Shown here: in pieces, positions 39,449-43,810 of the stretch
Position numbering within the stretch: position 1 is the stretch's first letter
Layout of the letters: every line of letters begins with the position of its first letter
NCBI GenBank assembly: GCA_017471445.1
Contig: JAFUTJ010000013.1
Coordinates: forward strand, 1-43,810
Source of the DNA: Alphaproteobacteria bacterium
GTDB lineage: Bacteria; Pseudomonadota; Alphaproteobacteria; Rs-D84
DNA length: 43,810 nucleotides
Direction: 5' to 3'
The notes under the pieces: generated by a model
Databases searched by the model: none
Told to the model about the DNA's origin: nothing
What the model saw: the letters and a program-made list of their open reading frames with translations, nothing else
Program-made: the position numbers and the translations under genes

Positions 39449-40456
39449 ATGGCACATCAATTCTTTTTTAATCCGTATATATTGGACAATTTGCCCGCGC
39501 CACGCAGTGGATTTGATGTTGTCCAAGATGTATCAGAACCGCGCCTGCGGATGTATATAACGTCGCATGGTATAAAAACATTTTTTGTGCGAAAACGCAT
39601 AAACGGGTGTGACCGCCGTGTTATCATCGGTAAATACCCAGATATGGATATTGAAGACGCACGCAGCGCGGTGCAAAGCGTATTAGATGTTGCAATGCAG
39701 AAGCCAATTGTACGCCGTAAAAAATTAACCTTTCGTCAGGTGTTGGATTTGTATCTGGAAAATCGTGTACGTCGTGGCGAAGATTCTAAAACCAAATTGA
39801 TACGTGCGATAAATCGGCACTTTGTGCAATTGTTTGATAAAAACATTTGTGATATAACTGTGACGGATGCGCGCGCCGTTATTGATGCGATTTCTGGGGC
39901 GGCCATCGCGGCACGTATGCAGGAATTAATGCAAAGTGTTTTTAAGTATGCGGTTCAAACCGGTTACCTAAAAAATAATCCGATATCTGATTTACCAAAA
40001 ATTCCCCAACATCGGCGTACGCGGCCATTAAATCGCAGTGGCATGCAACGGTTAATTGCGGCAATTCGGCGCGAACCATCCGATGTCTTTCGTGCGGCGT
40101 TTTTAATGCTGATTTATGGGTTTGCGCCGCGGTCACGTGTGTTTTCCATGCAATGGGAAGAATTGGATTTTAACCAGTACATGTGGCGCGATATGCCGTT
40201 ATCAGATGCGGCGGTTGTATTATTACAAGATTTACCACAATACAGTACTTTTTGGGTATTCCCTGGTCGCGGCAGTCATTTGACAGATCCACGTACGGCA
40301 TGGCGGCGTGTTGTAAACATGGCTGGGATTCCGAATCTAACAATGGATGATGTGAATAAATTTATGATGCGAAACCTAATCTGGGCCCCAGACAAGGAAG
40401 ATTTGCGCGCAAACATGAATGCATTAATCGAAGAAATTACATCGTCAGATTTTTAA
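39449..40456 (+). CDS. Tyrosine-recombinase-like protein with degenerate catalytic domain
   Basis: A 335-residue protein with the layout of phage-type integrases. An N-terminal arm-binding region (residues 30-70: SHGIKTFFVRKRINGCDRRV, IIGKYPDMDIEDA) precedes a SAM-like core-binding domain (about 90-185) and a catalytic-like domain. The first catalytic Arg region is recognisable (FAPRSRVFSMQWEELD) and FPGRGSHLTDPRTAWRRV is conserved. Where integrases carry H-x2-R the sequence reads DDVNKFMM, and no Tyr nucleophile follows; the protein ends about 40 residues later. It is probably inactive as a recombinase and may be a DNA-binding protein. No att repeats or cargo flank it. Confidence 0.78.
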   Translation: MAHQFFFNPYILDNLPAPRSGFDVVQDVSEPRLRMYITSHGIKTFFVRKRINGCDRRVIIGKYPDMDIEDARSAVQSVLDVAMQKPIVRRKKLTFRQVLDLYLENRVRRGEDSKTKLIRAINRHFVQLFDKNICDITVTDARAVIDAISGAAIAARMQELMQSVFKYAVQTGYLKNNPISDLPKIPQHRRTRPLNRSGMQRLIAAIRREPSDVFRAAFLMLIYGFAPRSRVFSMQWEELDFNQYMWRDMPLSDAAVVLLQDLPQYSTFWVFPGRGSHLTDPRTAWRRVVNMAGIPNLTMDDVNKFMMRNLIWAPDKEDLRANMNALIEEITSSDF

Positions 40457-40464
40457 TTTGTTGG

Positions 40465-40494
40465 TTTTCATGTTTTGTTATTATTTGTTATAAT
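40465..40494 (+). promoter_or_regulatory. Promoter of acpP
   Basis: TTTTCA (40465-40470), 18-bp spacer, TATAAT (40489-40494), about 90 bp before the acpP ATG. Confidence 0.5.
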
Positions 40495-40585
40495 GTCTTG
40501 ACACTATTGCAAGAAAGTGATAGCTTTACAGACACTGATGCTCTGAAATATGGGCCATAAAGTTAACCTAAACAAAGGATGAAAA

Positions 40586-40819
40586 ATGAGTACTTTTGAT
40601 AAAGTCAAAAAAATCGTAGCAGAAAAACTGGGCGTTGATGAAGCCAAGGTTACAGAAGCCGCCGCATTCGTAAACGACCTGGGCGCGGATTCTTTGGACG
40701 TTGTTGAATTCGTTATGGAAGTTGAAAAGGAATTTGATATCACGATTCCAGACGAAGAAGCCGCAAAACTGGTTACGGTTGGTGATGCTGTCAAATATAT
40801 TGATGCACACAAAAAATAA
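40586..40819 (+). CDS. acpP: Acyl carrier protein
   Basis: A 77-residue acidic four-helix protein carrying growing acyl chains. The phosphopantetheine site is the Ser of [10 protein letters not shown] (Ser36), followed by the recognition helix [19 protein letters not shown]. The ribosome site is AAAGGA. A strong terminator lies between it and fabF, so the two have at least partly separate transcription although they are adjacent as in many bacteria. Confidence 0.97.
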   Translation: MSTFDKVKKIVAEKLGVDEAKVTEAAAFVNDLGADSLDVVEFVMEVEKEFDITIPDEEAAKLVTVGDAVKYIDAHKK

Positions 40820-40858
40820 AAAATAAGACTCCTCCTTTAGTTAAATAAAAAAACACAG

Positions 40859-40888
40859 CCGCCGAAATTCGTTTCGGCGGATTTTTTA
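40859..40888 (+). terminator. Terminator of acpP
   Basis: CCGCCGAAA (40859-40867) / TTTCGGCGG (40872-40880), loop TTCG, followed by ATTTTTTA. Confidence 0.92.
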
Positions 40889-40908
40889 CTTTATCTGTGT
40901 GCGTAAAG

Positions 40909-40931
40909 CGTTTATTATATACTTATAAACG
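40909..40931. promoter_or_regulatory. Short inverted repeat around the fabF promoter region
   Basis: CGTTTAT / ATAAACG with an AT-rich centre containing a possible -10 (TATATA), 19 bp before the fabF ATG. Could be an operator; weak evidence. Confidence 0.3.
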
Positions 40932-40949
40932 TTGGAAAAGGAATTTATT

Positions 40950-42203
40950 ATGAAAAGAGTTGTTATAACAGGTATGGGTATTGTTTCGCCGGTTGGTACC
41001 GGTATTGAATACGCATGGAAAAATATTATTGCGGGTGTGTCGGGCGTGCGCAAAATTGACACGTTTGACGTGTCGGAATCTGCAACCCAGATTGCGGGGC
41101 TGCCCGTTGTGGGAACAGAACCGGGTCAATATAACCCAGATTCTGTGGTTGATGCACGGGACCAGCGTAAAATGGACAAATCAATTGTATACGGTATTGT
41201 TGCCGCAGATGAGGCGATACGTGACGCAAAACTGGACACGTATGATGGCGATAAAACACGCATTGGCGTATCGGTTGGTGCGGGTATTGGTGGATTAAAT
41301 ACGATTTATGATAATTGTGTTGAACTGTATACCGGTGGTCCACGTCGTATCAGTCCGTTCTTTATCCCCAAGGCGATTATTAACATGACGGCGGGACATA
41401 TTTCAATTCGTTATGGTTTCCAAGGGCCAAATATTTCTGTGGTAACCGCGTGTGCGACCGGTGCGCATTCAATTGGCGAAGCCGCACGATTAATCCAACA
41501 CGGTGATGCCGACATTATGATTTGTGGTGGAACCGAAGGGGCGGTTGGTAAAATTGGTGTTGCCGGGTTTAACGCAATGAAGGCATTGTCAACGCGCAAT
41601 GATGCCCCAGAACGTGCATCGCGCCCATGGGATAAAGATAGGGATGGATTTATCATGGCCGAAGGTGCGGGCATATTGGTCTTGGAAGAATATGAACATG
41701 CACGTGCACGTGGTGCAAAAATTTATGCCGAAGTGGCGGGGTACGGTCTGTCGGGGGATGCATATCACATAACGGCACCGGCACCGGGTGGCGCAGGTGG
41801 AAAGCGCGCAATGGCCGCCGCGTTAAATGATGCAGGATTGACACCATCTGATGTTGATTATATTAATGCGCATGGCACATCAACAGGTTTGGGCGACGTT
41901 GGTGAATTGACTGCGGTGCGCGAATTGTTTGTGGGCAACGACCATGTATGTATGTCGTCAACAAAATCAATGACGGGGCATTTGCTGGGGGCCGCCGGTG
42001 CAGTAGAGGCGATATTCTGTGCGCTGGCAATTCGTGATGGTGTTGTTCCGCCGACAATAAACCTGGAAAATCCGATTGAAGAAGTTGGCGATTTTAACTT
42101 GGTACCAAATGTTGCGCAAACACGTGATGTTAATGTCGCGGTCAGTAATTCGTTCGGCTTTGGCGGAACGAACGCGTCATTGGTATTGAAAAAGGTTGCA
42201 TAA
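40950..42203 (+). CDS. fabF: 3-oxoacyl-[acyl-carrier-protein] synthase II
   Basis: The start is at 40950 (MKRVVITGMGIVSPVG); an upstream in-frame TTG at 40932 overlaps the GGAAAAGGA ribosome site and is rejected. The 417-residue product condenses malonyl-ACP with acyl-ACP. The active-site triad is intact: Cys168 in VTACATGAHS, His308 in NAHGTSTGLGD and His344 in TKSMTGHLLGAAG, with Lys339. The C-terminal NSFGFGGTNASLVL is typical. It lies next to acpP and ends with a strong terminator. Confidence 0.96.
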   Translation: MKRVVITGMGIVSPVGTGIEYAWKNIIAGVSGVRKIDTFDVSESATQIAGLPVVGTEPGQYNPDSVVDARDQRKMDKSIVYGIVAADEAIRDAKLDTYDGDKTRIGVSVGAGIGGLNTIYDNCVELYTGGPRRISPFFIPKAIINMTAGHISIRYGFQGPNISVVTACATGAHSIGEAARLIQHGDADIMICGGTEGAVGKIGVAGFNAMKALSTRNDAPERASRPWDKDRDGFIMAEGAGILVLEEYEHARARGAKIYAEVAGYGLSGDAYHITAPAPGGAGGKRAMAAALNDAGLTPSDVDYINAHGTSTGLGDVGELTAVRELFVGNDHVCMSSTKSMTGHLLGAAGAVEAIFCALAIRDGVVPPTINLENPIEEVGDFNLVPNVAQTRDVNVAVSNSFGFGGTNASLVLKKVA

Positions 42204-42230
42204 CATCAACGATAAACAGAAACATATAAT

Positions 42231-42255
42231 GCGTCATATATTTGACGCGTTTTTT
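42231..42255 (+). terminator. Terminator of fabF
   Basis: GCGTCA (42231-42236) / TGACGC (42243-42248), loop TATATT, followed by GTTTTTTAT. Confidence 0.85.
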
Positions 42256-42270
42256 ATATTGTGAATATTT

Positions 42271-42527
42271 TATAATATCTGATATTATATCTGTGTCGTG
42301 ATTGTTCTTTGGTCACGATGGGGTGTGAAGACCCGTATTATAAGCGTCAATGTACTTTGGTGGGCGCGGTGCGTCTTTTTTGTACGTTGGCTGATGTGTT
42401 AAAGGGAAATCTCCTGGCGTTCTGATATTTGAATGGTTCAGGAGGGTTGCGAATATACCGAATCAGCAACACAAACGCTTATGATTGTCTTCAACCTCCT
42501 GGCCACTGAAATGTTAGTGGCATTTTT
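42271..42527 (+). ncRNA. Structured 5' leader, copy C (candidate cis-regulatory RNA or sRNA)
   Basis: The 351-bp gap after fabF carries -10-like boxes (TATAAT 42271, TATTAT 42283). A TCGTGA/TCACGA hairpin (42296-42318) is followed by GGGT...ACCC. A long closing stem CAGGAGG (42439-42445) / CCTCCTG (42495-42501) encloses an inner GTTGC/GCAAC hairpin and CTTATGATTGTC. A terminator GCCACT/AGTGGC with five T (42502-42527) follows directly. The order and the 3' TATGATT block match copies A and B. The next CDS starts 28 bp downstream. Confidence 0.6.
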
Positions 42528-42554
42528 AATTTGACAACCGAAATAGGGGGAAAA

Positions 42555-43301
42555 ATGAAAATGTTTTTTGATAATAAATCATTCATTTGTTTTTATGCGA
42601 TATTGTTCGTCGTGTGTGTGCAATTTTGTATTGTTGGCACGGCCCGCGCCGCAACGTGTGATGCGGGGCAATACATTACCGATGGCGGTGAATGTGTTGT
42701 GTGTACCACTGGTTACTACTGTCCTGGCGATGATGCGCGATATGAATGTCCAAAACCTGGTGCAGACTATGAAACGTTGTGTGCGCCACTGCAATTACGT
42801 GGAAACACATTTCATGAAGGGGTATGGTCATGGGGTGGAAAATCCAAAGTCACAGATTGTTATGGTTTTTTGTATGCATATGATGAAAATGATAATCTTG
42901 TGTATATGGAAACAGCGTTTAAGCCGACCCTAAACGCCTATGATTGCCGGGCGCAATATTATTATCGTGCGGCTGTTGGGTGGTATCTGGATGGCAAATT
43001 GACATCGGGTTGGTTGTTTTTGCGTGTAAACAAGTGCACCAATGCACCAATAAACGCACATTATACAGGTTCCGGCACGCCGGATGTTGGCAATTGCCCG
43101 TGGGAATGTGATGCGGGGTTCGGGCATACATCCGACGACCGGTGTTTACCGCTGTGCCGGATTGGTGAAACGGCAATGAATGGAATAAATATATATGCCG
43201 AAAAGCATACCAAATATGCCATGGCCGTACCACGCGGTGGGGCAACATGTTGGATTAACGCAAAACGCGACATCGGCGGGAAATTGGTCCCGGTAAATTA
43301 G
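42555..43301 (+). CDS. Secreted Cys-rich protein, paralogue of the gene at 11480
   Basis: The start is at 42555 with a GGGGG ribosome site; a TTG start at 42531 would lie in the terminator tail. The 248-residue product has a signal peptide ending near ARAATC. Its N-terminal module CDAGQYITDGGECVVC plus YYCPGDDARYECP is the Cys pattern also seen at 43416 and, more loosely, 11480. The C-terminal 68 residues from CPWECDAGFGHTSDDRC are nearly identical to the 11480 protein, with mostly synonymous DNA differences; the middle is diverged. Likely a disulfide-stabilised extracellular protein of unknown role. It follows structured leader copy C. Confidence 0.8.
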   Translation: MKMFFDNKSFICFYAILFVVCVQFCIVGTARAATCDAGQYITDGGECVVCTTGYYCPGDDARYECPKPGADYETLCAPLQLRGNTFHEGVWSWGGKSKVTDCYGFLYAYDENDNLVYMETAFKPTLNAYDCRAQYYYRAAVGWYLDGKLTSGWLFLRVNKCTNAPINAHYTGSGTPDVGNCPWECDAGFGHTSDDRCLPLCRIGETAMNGINIYAEKHTKYAMAVPRGGATCWINAKRDIGGKLVPVN

Positions 43302-43313
43302 TAAAAAAACATA

Positions 43314-43342
43314 TTGCCAAAAACGCGTGAATGCGGTATGAT
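43314..43342 (+). promoter_or_regulatory. Promoter of the last secreted-protein gene
   Basis: TTGCCA (43314-43319), 17-bp spacer, TATGAT (43337-43342), near consensus; gives a leader of about 65 nt with a strong hairpin. Confidence 0.7.
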
Positions 43343-43364
43343 ATATGGCATACAGGGAAATAAG

Positions 43365-43400
43365 CCGTGCACCAAAAAACCACCGTTTTTTTGTGCACGG
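43365..43400. repeat. Palindromic repeat, upstream copy
   Basis: CCGTGCAC ... GTGCACGG hairpin with A6/T7 arms and centre CACC, ending just before the AAAGGA ribosome site. The copy at 43452 is its reverse complement with about one mismatch. Confidence 0.85.
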
Positions 43401-43415
43401 GTAAAGGATGATAAA

Positions 43416-43810
43416 ATGGCGGATTTCTGGGGCTTTGTAAAAAACAATTTATGCACAAAAAAACGGTGGTTTTTTTGTGCACGGGGTGTGGTGTTTGGCA
43501 TATGCATTTTAACCAATGCCCACGCCGCAACGTGTGATGCGGGGTATTATTTGAACAATGGCGAATGCGATATTTGTAATTGGGACAGTGATTTAGTACA
43601 TAAGTCAGACTATTATTGTCCTGGTGATGATATGCGATATATATGTCCGGTAAAAGGGGCTGGTGTTAATACACGTGCATACTATCCAGATTATAAATAT
43701 CTGCATGATGTTTCTTCTTTTGCGCGCACGTCACGGGCAAACGCCGAAAGCATAACAGAATGTTGGTATACTCTGGTTGTTGCAAGTGATACAACATATT
43801 ATAATTCCCG
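43416..43810 (+). CDS. Secreted Cys-rich protein, C-terminus cut by window edge
   Basis: The frame is open from the ATG at 43416 (AAAGGATG site) to the window end, 131 codons. The N-terminus MADFWGFVKNNLCTKKRWFF is followed by a hydrophobic stretch GVVFGICILTNAHA, so the signal peptide is unusually long. The mature start ATCDAGYYLNNGECDIC and then YYCPGDDMRYICP match the module of the 42555 protein. Codons for CTKKRWFFCAR coincide exactly with the second palindromic repeat copy, so part of the signal-peptide n-region is repeat-derived. Unlike its neighbours it lacks the long structured leader. Function unknown. Confidence 0.72.
   Translation, partial: MADFWGFVKNNLCTKKRWFFCARGVVFGICILTNAHAATCDAGYYLNNGECDICNWDSDLVHKSDYYCPGDDMRYICPVKGAGVNTRAYYPDYKYLHDVSSFARTSRANAESITECWYTLVVASDTTYYNS
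43452..43481. repeat. Palindromic repeat, copy inside signal-peptide codons
   Basis: TGCAC-A7-C / G-T7-GTGCA, a 13-bp perfect stem with centre GGTG. It is in frame inside the secreted-protein gene and inverted relative to the copy at 43365. Confidence 0.88.

Noticed and set aside
39449-40456. Prophage or integrative element around the recombinase-like gene
   Set aside because: No tRNA, att-like direct repeats or phage genes nearby; neighbours are housekeeping genes, and the active site is missing.
43255-43530. Minus-strand frame with repeated VHKKT..F peptides
   Set aside because: It is the antisense reading of the two palindromic repeats and overlaps a well-supported plus-strand gene.

Overview
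The window looks like a piece of chromosome from an uncultured alphaproteobacterium, probably host- or gut-associated. The housekeeping proteins (ParE, LepA, DnaJ, FabF, TolB, FtsEX, UvrC-PgsA) have an alphaproteobacterial look. The secreted cysteine-rich proteins and the odd GRSMIE pilin-like protein resemble families I associate with gut alphaproteobacterial genomes of the RF32/Rs-D84 type. That placement is inference from recognition, not from a search. No rRNA, tRNA, CRISPR array or insertion sequence was recognised.

Layout. 1-3451 (minus): a secreted trypsin-like protease cut by the window edge, then pgsA and uvrC. 3503-7817 (plus): pilin-like protein, rluC, AsmA-like protein and a CdaA-type c-di-AMP synthase, ending in a strong terminator. 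7882-11111: divergent parE and dnaJ. 11112-12247: a structured leader and a secreted Cys-rich protein. 12328-17755: an efflux operon with a MarR regulator, TolC-like channel, very short adaptor and RND permease. 17756-19022: a second structured leader and a secreted LamG-like protein. 19126-21889: dnaN, a lipoprotein and class II aldolase. 21890-22863: a gene-poor stretch with small or broken minus-strand genes and a lone RHH protein. 23078-24786: tolB and a secreted nuclease-like protein. 24806-29120 (minus): a frameshifted membrane protein gene, plsC, ydcF-like, ftsX, ftsE and pal. 29268-36121 (plus): an outer-membrane barrel and five secreted repeat or coiled-coil proteins sharing modules. 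36153-42203: dedA-like, rbfA, lepA, a small Cys protein, a degenerate tyrosine recombinase, acpP and fabF. 42204-43810: a third structured leader and two more secreted Cys-rich proteins, the last cut by the edge.

Envelope biology dominates: phospholipid synthesis (PgsA, PlsC, AcpP, FabF), division (FtsEX), Tol-Pal, efflux and a large secreted/surface repertoire.

The most unusual signal is a family of three related, highly structured 5' leaders, at about 11205-11445, 17836-18045 and 42292-42530. Each lies between a promoter-like sequence and a terminator-like hairpin, directly upstream of a secreted-protein gene. They share a 3' TATGATT motif, a closing stem and a terminal hairpin. Other notable signals are a 14-C tract beside a surface-gene promoter, an inverted repeat pair around the start of the last gene (one copy inside the signal-peptide codons), a recombinase without its catalytic residues, and an RND permease without its proton-relay aspartates.
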